DNA from: an uncultured Collinsella sp.
Lineage (GTDB): Bacteria > Actinomycetota > Coriobacteriia > Coriobacteriales > Coriobacteriaceae
DNA: 45,059 nt
Reading direction: 5' to 3'
Assembly: GCA_902478365.1 (NCBI GenBank)
Contig: CABSKX010000011.1
Coordinates: forward strand, 1 to 45,059
Shown here: positions 26,097 through 36,079 of the stretch, piece by piece
Numbering within the stretch: position 1 is the stretch's first letter
Layout of the letters: every line of letters begins with the position of its first letter
Position numbers and translations under genes: made by a program
Notes under the pieces: generated by a model
The model's database searches: none
What the model saw: only the letters and a program-made list of their open reading frames with translations
Told to the model about the DNA's origin: nothing

Positions 26097-26870
26097 CTAC
26101 TTGCGCGCCTTGCCCTGATTGGCCACGGCGTTGATCTTAGCGGCGATGGTCGCCGGGTCGCCGATGTAGCGCTTGTCGATGACGTTGAAATCGGTGTCGA
26201 AGGTGTAGACGAGCGGCACGCCGGTGGGGATGTTGACCTTGAGAATCTCCTCGGGCGTGAGGTGCTCGAACTTCATGACGAGAGAGCGCAGGGAGTTGCC
26301 GTGTGCGGCGATGAGCACGCGCTTGCCGGCGAGCATCTGGGGGCGAATCTCGTCTTCGAAATAGGGCCAGGCGCGGGCGATCGTGTCCTTGAGGCACTCG
26401 GTATAGGGCAGCTGATCGGGTGCGACATCACGGTATTGCTCCTGGGCGTGGGGGTCGCGCGCGTCGTTCGGCTCGAGCGCCGGCGGGCAGACGCCGAAGG
26501 AGCGGCGCCAGATGAGCACCTGTTCGTCGCCGTGCTCCGCTGCGGCATCGGCCTTGTTGAGACCCTGCAGCGCGCCGTAGTGGCGCTCGTTGAGCTTCCA
26601 GGATTTGATGACGGGCAGCCACTCGCGATCCATTCGGCCGAGCACGATGTTGAGGGTATGGATCGCGCGCTTGAGGCGCGAGGTGTAGCAGATGTCAAAG
26701 TCGAAACCCGCTTCTTTGAGGGCACGGCCGCCTGCGGCGGCTTCTTCGCGGCCCGTGTCGGTGAGCTCAACATCGGTCCAGCCGGTGAACAGGTTAAGTT
26801 TGTTCCACTCGGATTCTCCGTGACGGATAAGGACGAGTTGCATCGTCTGCCGGTCTGTCTGGTGTGCCAT
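26097..26870 (-). CDS. gpmA: 2,3-bisphosphoglycerate-dependent phosphoglycerate mutase
   Basis: This glycolytic enzyme interconverts 3- and 2-phosphoglycerate through a phosphohistidine. The 257-residue protein carries LIRHGESEWN (His17 is phosphorylated), FTGWTDVELTDTG, TSRLKRAIHTL, LNERHYGALQGLNK and the second catalytic histidine in VLIAAHGNSLRSL. The ATG at 26870 has GGAGG close upstream, adding nine residues before the usual MQLVLIRHG start. A GC-rich dyad follows the gene (26044-26078) but without a clear T-run, so read-through into mntH is possible. Confidence 0.95.
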   Translation of the reverse strand: MAHQTDRQTMQLVLIRHGESEWNKLNLFTGWTDVELTDTGREEAAAGGRALKEAGFDFDICYTSRLKRAIHTLNIVLGRMDREWLPVIKSWKLNERHYGALQGLNKADAAAEHGDEQVLIWRRSFGVCPPALEPNDARDPHAQEQYRDVAPDQLPYTECLKDTIARAWPYFEDEIRPQMLAGKRVLIAAHGNSLRSLVMKFEHLTPEEILKVNIPTGVPLVYTFDTDFNVIDKRYIGDPATIAAKINAVANQGKARK

Positions 26871-27025
26871 AGGGGCCTCCTTGATCTGGCACGGTGTGCG
26901 TGCCGTTTGTTTGACGCCGCAAAGGATACCCGTTTTAGGCTAAAAAGTTAACCAAGACTAACAAAATATTGGTCCAGCGGGGATGGGTTGGTGCATTGGG
27001 GACATGCTGTTCTGCTCCAAAAGGT

Positions 27026-27078
27026 GTACGTCAGCCTCCAAAGATGTCGTTTTTTGACATGTTTGGAGGCTGATGTAC
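27026..27078. repeat. 53-nt hairpin upstream of gltB
   Basis: GTACGTCAGCCTCCAAA (27026-27042) pairs with TTTGGAGGCTGATGTAC (27062-27078, one mismatch), extended inward by ATGTC/GACAT around a 7-nt T-rich loop. It lies in the divergent gap between gpmA and gltB (26871-27211). That gap also holds GGGGACATG at 26998-27006 and a TAATAT box (27190-27195) with no clear -35. Confidence 0.65.
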
Positions 27079-27211
27079 GCGTTTGATGGCAAGACGTAGA
27101 TGTCCCGCGTGCGTTACGCGATTGTTTCGAAACGGGTGGGAAACACAACGGGCCGACGATGCTCCTACTATGCCTATTCACTGACTGTCTAATATCTAGG
27201 GGAGGATCGCG

Positions 27212-30200
27212 ATGCAGGCAGATTCCGCTCAGCAGCAGGGCCTTTATCGCCCCGAATTCGACCACGATGCATGTGGCATCGGCGCGCTTGCCGATATCAA
27301 CGGTGAGCGCCATCACCAGATTCTGGACGATGCACTGTCCATTCTGGTCAACTTGGAGCACCGCGGCGGCACGGGACTCGAGAAGAACACCGGCGACGGC
27401 GCTGGCATCCTGTTCCAGGTTCCGCATCACTTTTTCCGTAAAGAGGCTCAGAAGTGCGGCCAGATTCTGCCGGCAGAGGGCGACTATGGCGTGGCCATGC
27501 TGTTCTTCCCACAGGACGACAAGGGCGTAGAGGATGCCCGTCGCGTGTTTGAGGAGGGCTGCGCCGAGGCCGGCGTGCCGCTGCTCTTTTGGCGCGAGGT
27601 GCCCGTCGACCCGCACGACCTGGGCGAGACGGCCCGCGCCTGCATGCCTACTATCCTGCAGGCCTTCCTGGGCCGTCCGGACGACACGCCCGCCGGTGAT
27701 GCCTTTGAGCGCCGCCTGTACGTGTGCCGCCGCACCATCGAAAAGAAGGCCGACACCGAGTTTGCCCTGCGCGACAAGATCTTCTATGTGTGCTCCATGA
27801 GCTCGCGCACCATCGTTTACAAGGGCATGCTTGTGGCCACGCAGATGCGCCGCTTCTTCATCGATCTCAACGACGCCGCCGTCAAGACGGCCGTGGCGCT
27901 CGTCCACTCGCGCTACTCCACCAACACCACGCCCAGCTGGGAGCGCGCGCACCCCAACCGCTTTATCATCCACAACGGCGAGATCAACACCCTCAAGGGC
28001 AACGTCAACTGGATCCGCGCCCGCGAGCCCAACCTGTACAGCCCCGTGCTGCAGCACGATCTTGAGCGCGTGATGCCCATCATCAACCGCGAGGGTTCCG
28101 ACTCCGCGATTCTGGACAATGTGCTTGAGTTCCTGGTCATGAACGGTCGTCCGCTCACGCGTGCCGCGTCCATGTTGCTGCCCGAGCCGTGGGACCACAA
28201 CGACAGCCTGAGTGAGGAGCGCCGCGCCTACGACGCTTACCAGTCCATGCTCATGGAGCCGTGGGATGGCCCGGCGGCCATCGCCTTTACCGACGGGCGC
28301 ACCCTGGGCGCCGCCCTCGACCGTAACGGCCTGCGTCCCGCCCGCTACTATGTGACGCGCGACGGTCGCTTTATGCTGGCAAGCGAGGTGGGCACCATCG
28401 AGGTGAGCCCCGAGAACATCCTGACGAGCGGCTGTCTGGGACCGGGTCAGATGCTCGAGGTCGACTTTGCCCGCGGGCGTGTCATCTACAACGAAGAGCT
28501 GCGCGCCCGTTACGCCAAGGAAAAGCCCTACCGTGATTGGATTGCCGAGGAGACGCTGACCGTCGACGCGCTCGATAGGCCTGCCACGGCGACGCCGGTC
28601 GAGGACGCCGAGGTGCCCGCCGCCGTGCGTATGGCTAAGCTCGGGTATCACTGGGATGACGTCGATGAGGTCGTGCGTCCCATGGCCCAGCAGGGCAAGG
28701 CCCCGCTCGCCTCGATGGGCATCGATGCGCCGCTGGCCTGCCTGTCCAAGAAGACGCGTTCGTTCTTTGACTACTTCTATCAGCTGTTCGCTCAGGTCAC
28801 GAACCCGCCCATCGACGCCCTGCGCGAGCATATGGTCACCTCGACCACGCTCTACCTGGGCAACCACGGCAACCTGCTCGAGGACTCCCGTACGGCCTGC
28901 CAGCTGGTGCGCCTGGAGCGCCCGCTGCTGAGCGAGGAGGAGTTTGACCGCATCTGCGCCATCGACCGCGTGGGCTTTAAGACCCGCCGTTTCCGTGCCG
29001 TGTACCGCCGTGATGCCGGCGAGGGCGCACTGCAGGCTGCGCTCAAGCAGCTTGCAGAGGACGTTGAGGCTGCGGTCCGCGACGGCGTGAACATCGTGGT
29101 GTTGAGCGATCGTGCCGCTGCGGGCGAGGTGCCCGTGCCGTCGCTGCTCGCCGTGGGCTGCGTGCACAACCACCTGATCCGCGCCGGCGTGCGTACCTTT
29201 GCCGACATCGTGGTGGAGTGCGGCGACGCCGTGTCCCCGCACGACTTTGCGGCACTGGTGGGCTACTCCGCGAGTGGCATCTATCCGTACAACGCGCACG
29301 CGTGCATCCGCGATCTGGCGGCGCGCGGCGACCTGGACGTGACGGCCGAGCAGGGCATCGCCAACTACAACAAGGCTGCGACCGCCGGCATCGTCTCCAT
29401 CATGTCCAAGATGGGCATCTCCACGGTGCAGAGCTACCATTCGGCGCAGATCTTCGAGGCCGTGGGCTTTACGCCGGAGTTCGTCAACGCGTACTTCGCC
29501 GGCACGGTGAGACGTGTGGGCGGTATGGGTGTCGAGGACGTTGAGCGCGAGCAAAACGAGCGCTACGACGCCGCGCTCGCTATCCTTAAGAGCCCGGCTC
29601 CCGATCAGCTGCCCACGCTGGGCCTGACCAAGTGGCGCCCGCTCGGCGGCGAGGATCACCTGATCGACCCGCAGACTGTCTACCTGCTGCAGACCGCCTG
29701 CCGTGAGGACAGCTACGACACCTTTAAGGAGTACAGCGCCCGTCTGCACCGCACCGGCCGCGCCGTGCGCCTGCGCGACTTGCTCGACTTTGATGCCAGC
29801 GGCCGCACTCCGGTGGCGCTCGACGAGGTCGAACCCGCGCTCAACATCGTCCGCCGCTTTAACACCGGTGCCATGTCGTATGGCTCTATTAGCAAAGAGG
29901 CGCACGAGTGCATGGCCATCGCCATGAACCGCCTGCGCGGTCGTTCCAACTCCGGCGAGGGCGGTGAGGATCCGCGTCGCGAGACCCCGCTGGCTAACGG
30001 TGACTCCAAGAACTCCGCCATCAAGCAGGTGGCAAGCGCGCGCTTTGGCGTGACGAGCCGCTACCTGTGCAGCGCCTTCGAGATTCAGATCAAGATGGCC
30101 CAGGGTGCCAAGCCCGGCGAGGGCGGCCACCTGCCCGGTAAGAAGGTCTACCCCTGGATTGCCGAGGTCCGTCAGTCCACGCCCGGCATCGGCCTGATCT

Positions 30201-31918
30201 CGCCTCCGCCGCATCACGACATCTACTCCATCGAGGACCTGGCAGAGCTGATCTTTGACCTTAAGAACGCCAATCCCGGCGCGCGCGTGTCGGTCAAGCT
30301 GGTCAGCGAGGCGGGCGTCGGTACCATCGCCACCGGCGTGGCCAAGGGTGCCGCCGACAAGATCTTGATCAGCGGACACAATGGCGGCTCGGGTGCCGCG
30401 GCGCGCGATTCCATTTGGCACGCCGGCCTGCCGCTGGAGCTTGGCCTTGCCGAGGCCCAGCAGACGCTGCTGCAAAACGGCCTGCGCTCGCGCGTGGTGC
30501 TCGAGGCCGACGGTAAGCTCATGGACGGCACCGACGTCGCCGTCGCCTGCTTGCTGGGCGCCGAGGAGTTTGGCTTTGCGACCATGCCGCTCATCTCCAT
30601 GGGCTGCCTCATGCAGCGTGACTGCCAGCAGGATACCTGCCCGGCCGGCATCGCCACGCAAAACTGCCGCCTGCGTCGCGGCTTCCGCGGTAAGCCCGAG
30701 CACGTTGAGCACTTTATGCTCTTTGTTGCCGAGCAGTTGCGCGAGGTCATGGCGAGCCTGGGCTTCCGCACCATCGACGAGATGGTCGGCCATCCCGAGT
30801 GCCTGCGCCAGATCGAGGTACCGGGCAACCGCAAAGCAAATCTGCTCGACCTGTCGCCCGTGCTGGCGAGCGCGACCTGCGAGTTCGGTGCCCATATTCC
30901 GGGCGCCGACGGTCGCCACTTCCTGCTGCAGATGGCCGCGGACAGCGAGCTCGACAAGACGCTCGACTCCACGTTGTTTGTGCCCTATACGGCCGATGCC
31001 CGTGCGCATCTGCGTCCGATTCGCTTCCGCGCCGATATCGCCAACGTCAACCGCTGCGTGGGCACCATCCTGGGCAACGCGGTGACCAAGGCACATCCCG
31101 AGGGGCTGCCCGCCGGCTCCATCACCATCGATTGCGATGGTTCGGCCGGTCAGAGCTTTGGCGCCTTCCTGCCGCGCGGCATTACGCTCAACGTGTGCGG
31201 CGACGCCAACGACTACTTTGGCAAGGGCCTTTCGGGCGGCGAGGTGTCGGTGCGCCCCAACCCGCATGCGACCTACAAGTTCGACGAGAACATCATCGTG
31301 GGCAACGTTGCGTTCTTTGGTGCCACGAGCGGCCGCGGCTTCATTAACGGTCTTGCCGGCCAGCGTTTTGCCGTGCGTAACTCCGGCGCCACCGTGGTGG
31401 TCGAGGGCTGCGGTAACCATGGCTGCGAGTACATGACGGGCGGTCTGGCGCTCATCCTGGGCGAGGTTGGACAGAACTTCGCCGCCGGCATGACAGGCGG
31501 CGTGGCCTACGTCTTTGACCAGTACGGCACGCTCGACGCCCGCGTGAACCACGAGAGCGTTGAGCTCAAGGCCCCGACGGCCGGCGAGCTGGCGCAGATT
31601 CGCGCGCTCATCCAGGAGCACGTGGATGCGACCCAGAGCCCGCGCGGCATTAAGCTGCTCTACAGCTTTGAGACGATGAGCAAGCACTTTGTGAAGGTCA
31701 TTCCAACCGAGTACGAGCGCGTGCTGGCGATTGTCGCTGCGGCCGAGGCTGTGGGCAAGACGCACGCGCAAGCCGAGGAGCTGGCGTTTGACATTGTGAC
31801 CGGTCGCGCGAGCGCCGCGGATGTCGCTCGCTTTGATGCTGTGGGCGATGCTGCGGGCGCAGGTGTTGCGCCCGTGGTCGCTACCGGTTCTGTTGCTTCG
31901 ACCAAGAAGGAGGCGTAA
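27212..31918 (+). CDS. gltB: Glutamate synthase, large subunit
   Basis: Makes two glutamates from glutamine and 2-oxoglutarate, with electrons from the small subunit. The 1568-residue protein has all expected parts. The N-terminal glutamine amidotransferase has its nucleophile Cys21 in HDACGIGALAD, exposed after removal of a 20-residue propeptide. A central domain follows, then the FMN/iron-sulphur synthase domain with GHNGGSGAAARDSIWHAGLP and the 3Fe-4S cysteines C1132, C1138 and C1143 (CLMQRDCQQDTCPAG). The C-terminal GXGXG beta-helix contains GFINGLAG and GGLALILG. GGGGAGG lies 6 nt before the ATG. gltD follows after 5 nt. A 1721-residue open frame on the opposite strand is an artefact. 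Confidence 0.97.
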   Translation: MQADSAQQQGLYRPEFDHDACGIGALADINGERHHQILDDALSILVNLEHRGGTGLEKNTGDGAGILFQVPHHFFRKEAQKCGQILPAEGDYGVAMLFFPQDDKGVEDARRVFEEGCAEAGVPLLFWREVPVDPHDLGETARACMPTILQAFLGRPDDTPAGDAFERRLYVCRRTIEKKADTEFALRDKIFYVCSMSSRTIVYKGMLVATQMRRFFIDLNDAAVKTAVALVHSRYSTNTTPSWERAHPNRFIIHNGEINTLKGNVNWIRAREPNLYSPVLQHDLERVMPIINREGSDSAILDNVLEFLVMNGRPLTRAASMLLPEPWDHNDSLSEERRAYDAYQSMLMEPWDGPAAIAFTDGRTLGAALDRNGLRPARYYVTRDGRFMLASEVGTIEVSPENILTSGCLGPGQMLEVDFARGRVIYNEELRARYAKEKPYRDWIAEETLTVDALDRPATATPVEDAEVPAAVRMAKLGYHWDDVDEVVRPMAQQGKAPLASMGIDAPLACLSKKTRSFFDYFYQLFAQVTNPPIDALREHMVTSTTLYLGNHGNLLEDSRTACQLVRLERPLLSEEEFDRICAIDRVGFKTRRFRAVYRRDAGEGALQAALKQLAEDVEAAVRDGVNIVVLSDRAAAGEVPVPSLLAVGCVHNHLIRAGVRTFADIVVECGDAVSPHDFAALVGYSASGIYPYNAHACIRDLAARGDLDVTAEQGIANYNKAATAGIVSIMSKMGISTVQSYHSAQIFEAVGFTPEFVNAYFAGTVRRVGGMGVEDVEREQNERYDAALAILKSPAPDQLPTLGLTKWRPLGGEDHLIDPQTVYLLQTACREDSYDTFKEYSARLHRTGRAVRLRDLLDFDASGRTPVALDEVEPALNIVRRFNTGAMSYGSISKEAHECMAIAMNRLRGRSNSGEGGEDPRRETPLANGDSKNSAIKQVASARFGVTSRYLCSAFEIQIKMAQGAKPGEGGHLPGKKVYPWIAEVRQSTPGIGLISPPPHHDIYSIEDLAELIFDLKNANPGARVSVKLVSEAGVGTIATGVAKGAADKILISGHNGGSGAAARDSIWHAGLPLELGLAEAQQTLLQNGLRSRVVLEADGKLMDGTDVAVACLLGAEEFGFATMPLISMGCLMQRDCQQDTCPAGIATQNCRLRRGFRGKPEHVEHFMLFVAEQLREVMASLGFRTIDEMVGHPECLRQIEVPGNRKANLLDLSPVLASATCEFGAHIPGADGRHFLLQMAADSELDKTLDSTLFVPYTADARAHLRPIRFRADIANVNRCVGTILGNAVTKAHPEGLPAGSITIDCDGSAGQSFGAFLPRGITLNVCGDANDYFGKGLSGGEVSVRPNPHATYKFDENIIVGNVAFFGATSGRGFINGLAGQRFAVRNSGATVVVEGCGNHGCEYMTGGLALILGEVGQNFAAGMTGGVAYVFDQYGTLDARVNHESVELKAPTAGELAQIRALIQEHVDATQSPRGIKLLYSFETMSKHFVKVIPTEYERVLAIVAAAEAVGKTHAQAEELAFDIVTGRASAADVARFDAVGDAAGAGVAPVVATGSVASTKKEA

Positions 31919-31923
31919 GTGCC

Positions 31924-33405
<1,482 letters not shown>

Positions 33406-33419
33406 AGTAGTCATTTAAG

Positions 33420-33458
33420 AGCGTCCCCAATGACTAGTCATTGGGGACGTTCTTTTTT
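33420..33458 (+). terminator. Palindromic terminator after gltD
   Basis: A perfect loopless palindrome centred on ACTAGT (33422-33449; ends CGTCCCCAATGAC and GTCATTGGGGACG) is followed by TTCTTTTTTG. A third half-copy, CTAGTCGTTGGGGACAC, follows at 33461-33477. Confidence 0.75.
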
Positions 33459-33479
33459 GTCTAGTCGTTGGGGACACTC

Positions 33480-33770
33480 TTCGCGGGGCGCCTGTTCGTT
33501 TGTCGACGTATGGGTGTTCATTTGTCGACTTCTTGGGCTGTGGTCACCTGTTGTTTCTGTGGTGGCTGCGGACATCTGGCTCAAAAGGGCGGGTTGGCTG
33601 TCTATGTCTACCTGCGGTTTTCTTGCGGTGCGCTCATTCGGTCAAGTGTCCCGTCAAGTGTTTGGTTGGCATCTGGTTTGCAGCCGAAGGCCTATTTTGC
33701 CCGCGCTGACAGTGGCTGCTCGCCCTCCTCGTAAGCTCAAATTGAGGTCCATCAGTTTGAGGAGGATGCC
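33480..33770. other. Intergenic stretch without a supported gene
   Basis: Several overlapping short frames are open here, but none has a ribosome site or plausible composition. The stretch has two near-direct copies of TTTGTCGAC (33499-33507 and 33520-33528), T-rich low-complexity sequence, and just before the next gene the partial dyad CTCAAATTGAGG. It may be decayed coding or mobile DNA. Confidence 0.4.
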
Positions 33771-34478
33771 ATGACTGACCAAGTTTTTGACCGAGCACAG
33801 CTGGCCGAAGCCGTCGGCAACGATATTGCCGACATGGCTCACTTTTGGATGCTGCGGAAGTTTCAATTCCTGGAGCCGGCGCGCGAGCAGTTCGAGATTA
33901 TCGTCGATCCGTGGCTCAGCTATTGTGAGGAACCTTCTCAAAACGAAATTATGGCCTACAACATGGCGTTTACCGATTGGCTGCTGTTCGAGCGTCCCTA
34001 TTACCACGGCAAGACGCTGTTGGAGCTGTATGTGGACGAGCCGCCAGCGTCAATTTCTCCTGCTTCGCTCGGGCGACTTAAACAGGTGCGTGACACGCAG
34101 TATTTCTCGCGCTTTGGCATTTTGGACAAGGATCCCGCGACTGGCATGGTCGTGCTGAAGGACACGCGCACCGACCGTCGCTTTGACGTCTACGACCCAC
34201 ATATCGTGCAAAAGGAGCACTGGAACGATGGCGCGATTGCGGTGCGTCTCGCGTGCGTCGACGACGTCTGGCTAACGGCGGGGCAGCTCTACCTGTATGA
34301 CATCGCGCGCCTGAGCGACACGGCGGTCGACGGGCCGGGCGCGGTGCATCCCGAGGACCTGGAAGATGGTTTCGACACCTCGTGCATCAGTTTCTTTTTG
34401 CGCCTGGTCCGCGACATCATGGGCGCTCAGGGACGGTACGTGAAGTCGCTCAATATCTACGAACAGGAATGGGAGTAG
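33771..34478 (+). CDS. Hypothetical protein, 235 aa
   Basis: I do not recognise this protein. It is soluble, rich in aromatic and acidic residues, and has no signal peptide, membrane segment or repeated motif. It has an N-terminal helical part (AQLAEAVGNDIADMAHFWML), a middle with FTDWLLFERPYYHGKTLLEL, then a beta-rich region with KDTRTDRRFDVYDPHIVQK. Start and ribosome site are good (GGAGG 5 nt before ATG), and codon use fits the neighbours, so it is a real gene. The two-unit family A array follows 41 nt after the stop. No function is assigned. Confidence 0.75.
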   Translation: MTDQVFDRAQLAEAVGNDIADMAHFWMLRKFQFLEPAREQFEIIVDPWLSYCEEPSQNEIMAYNMAFTDWLLFERPYYHGKTLLELYVDEPPASISPASLGRLKQVRDTQYFSRFGILDKDPATGMVVLKDTRTDRRFDVYDPHIVQKEHWNDGAIAVRLACVDDVWLTAGQLYLYDIARLSDTAVDGPGAVHPEDLEDGFDTSCISFFLRLVRDIMGAQGRYVKSLNIYEQEWE

Positions 34479-34519
34479 GGGATGGGCAGTTGTCGCCTGC
34501 CTTGCCTTCTGTCTTTTTG

Positions 34520-34654
34520 TCTCGATCTGTAACGGGAAGGGGCCAAAAATCGGTCTAACTGTTACAGATTGAGACAAATGTCGGCCGCACGACTGAAAAT
34601 CTCGATCTGTAACAACTAGAGGCTCAAAGACTGTCTTCCTGTTACAGATCGAGA
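34520..34654. repeat. Two-unit palindrome array, family A units 6-7
   Basis: Motif starts are at 34520 and 34600 (80 nt apart), each followed by 25 nt and the reverse-complement motif (34560, 34640). In unit 6 the last motif base is G. The spacer between units is 25 nt. The second unit ends 27 nt before the likely start of the AbiEi/DUF559-like gene. Confidence 0.92.
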
Positions 34655-34681
34655 CGTTTGTCGACAGCGGCAACGGTGACA

Positions 34682-35752
34682 ATGGTCCATTTGTCCGATG
34701 TGGTGGTGATGGAAGTGTCTAATACCATTCTTAAACACAAGCATGCAACACGTAACACCTTGGCGCGGAATAGGATGCTTGCCAGGCTCACGGAGGCGGC
34801 TGAACAAGGCGTGCTGCTTGTGACACACGACAATGCCGAGCTCATGTGGCTGCGGCGTCATGTGGGAACCGATGATATTGCGGAGCCCGAGCCGAATTTG
34901 TTCTGTTTTCAACATGATTGGGATGCGTTGACGTCGGCGGAGCGAGCACTGCGTACCATCAAAGGGCTTGCGGAGTTTCATCCCGATTGGGCGTTTTGGG
35001 GCTATGACGCGGCGCTTTTGTGGGGTCTGGAGGTGCCGAATGATCTGCTCGGGCCGCGATTTCTTGTTAAGACAGGTTGCTCGGTGCCGCTGAGTGCAGG
35101 ATGCCGGCTGCTGCGTCCGCAGGCGGCGGGTGCGCTTGAGCAAGTCGACGGCGTGCGGGCGACGCCGTTTTGGCGCACGGTAGAGGATTGCCTGCTGCGC
35201 GCGCCGTTTTCGTATGGCCTGGCGATTGCCGATTCTGCGTTGCGAGCAAAGGGCGTATCGCGCGATGACCTGAGCGAGTGTCTCCGCTCCGATTGCGAGG
35301 GCAGGCGAGGGTATCGCAGGGCGCAGATGGTCACGTCGTATGCGGACGGGCTGTCCGAAAACGGCGGCGAGTCTCGTTTTCGGGCATTCTTTATCGCATA
35401 CGGTTTTCCGGTGCCAGAGTTACAGGTGGAGTTCCGTGATCCGCTCGATCCGAATCAGGTATTTCGAGTCGACTATTTCTGGAGGCTCGAGGACGGGACG
35501 TGCGTGATCGGAGAGCTCGATGGAAAGGGAAAGTATACCCTGCAGGATGGTGGGGATCGGGAGTCGGTCGACCCATTCGTGGCAGAACGTCAGCGAGAGT
35601 CCCATCTGACGATGCTCGGACATAAGGTGCTTCGGTTTACGTTTGATGAGCTCAAGAACCCGGGGAAGCTGGCCGAAAAGATGAGACTGGCGGGAATTCC
35701 ACAGCGGGCCGATTTGGCTGAGGAATGGAGATGCCGGTGGTATGGGCGCTGA
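34682..35752 (+). CDS. AbiEi-like protein with C-terminal DUF559/Vsr-like nuclease domain
   Basis: About 356 residues. The middle (PDWAFWGYDAALLWGLEVP) resembles the domain after the winged helix in AbiEi antitoxins of type IV toxin-antitoxin systems; the N-terminal 60 residues could be a degenerate winged helix. The C-terminal 110 residues resemble DUF559/Vsr-like endonucleases: VDYFWRLEDG, then GELDGKGKY with an Asp and a Glu/Asp-x-Lys pattern, and HLTMLGHKVLRFTFDEL. No partner toxin (AbiEii) is adjacent. The start is uncertain: ATG 34682 has no good ribosome site, and TTG 34658, GTG 34676 or ATG 34709 are alternatives. The 5' part is more AT-rich than its neighbours, suggesting transfer. 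Family A arrays lie on both sides. Domain calls are from sequence pattern only. Confidence 0.65.
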   Translation: MVHLSDVVVMEVSNTILKHKHATRNTLARNRMLARLTEAAEQGVLLVTHDNAELMWLRRHVGTDDIAEPEPNLFCFQHDWDALTSAERALRTIKGLAEFHPDWAFWGYDAALLWGLEVPNDLLGPRFLVKTGCSVPLSAGCRLLRPQAAGALEQVDGVRATPFWRTVEDCLLRAPFSYGLAIADSALRAKGVSRDDLSECLRSDCEGRRGYRRAQMVTSYADGLSENGGESRFRAFFIAYGFPVPELQVEFRDPLDPNQVFRVDYFWRLEDGTCVIGELDGKGKYTLQDGGDRESVDPFVAERQRESHLTMLGHKVLRFTFDELKNPGKLAEKMRLAGIPQRADLAEEWRCRWYGR

Positions 35753-35794
35753 GGGGTGCGGCTGACGCGGGTGTGGTTGTTCCTACCGAGTTTG

Positions 35795-35929
35795 TCTCGA
35801 TCTGTAACAACAAGGGGCCGTTTGGCCTCGTAACTGTTACAGATCGAGACAGAAGGTTGGCTGCCGCTAAAAGATCTCGATCTGTAACATTTGGAAGGTT
35901 AAAGACGGTCTACCTGTTACAGATCGAGA
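35795..35929. repeat. Two-unit palindrome array, family A units 8-9
   Basis: Motif starts are at 35795 and 35875 (80 nt apart), with 25-nt centres and a 25-nt spacer. The centre of unit 8 matches the consensus better when reversed, so it is probably inverted relative to unit 9. The array sits 42 nt after the nuclease-like gene and before the amidohydrolase; the rest of the gap 35753-36079 shows no other feature. Confidence 0.92.
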
Positions 35930-36079
35930 CATTTCCCGGATGTCGCTGGGGTGGGACTGCAATGCATTCCGTTCTTCGCATCTCCTCCTTTCTCCGTTAA
36001 CCGATATGTCCGCAGCAATCCTGCCGCGCTGGGTAATAATGGACAAATGTTCAAGTTAATCGTGAGGGAGGAGCTCGAT

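Noticed and set aside
33430..33774. Overlapping short open frames after gltD
   Set aside because: They start inside the terminator region and lack ribosome sites and coding character.
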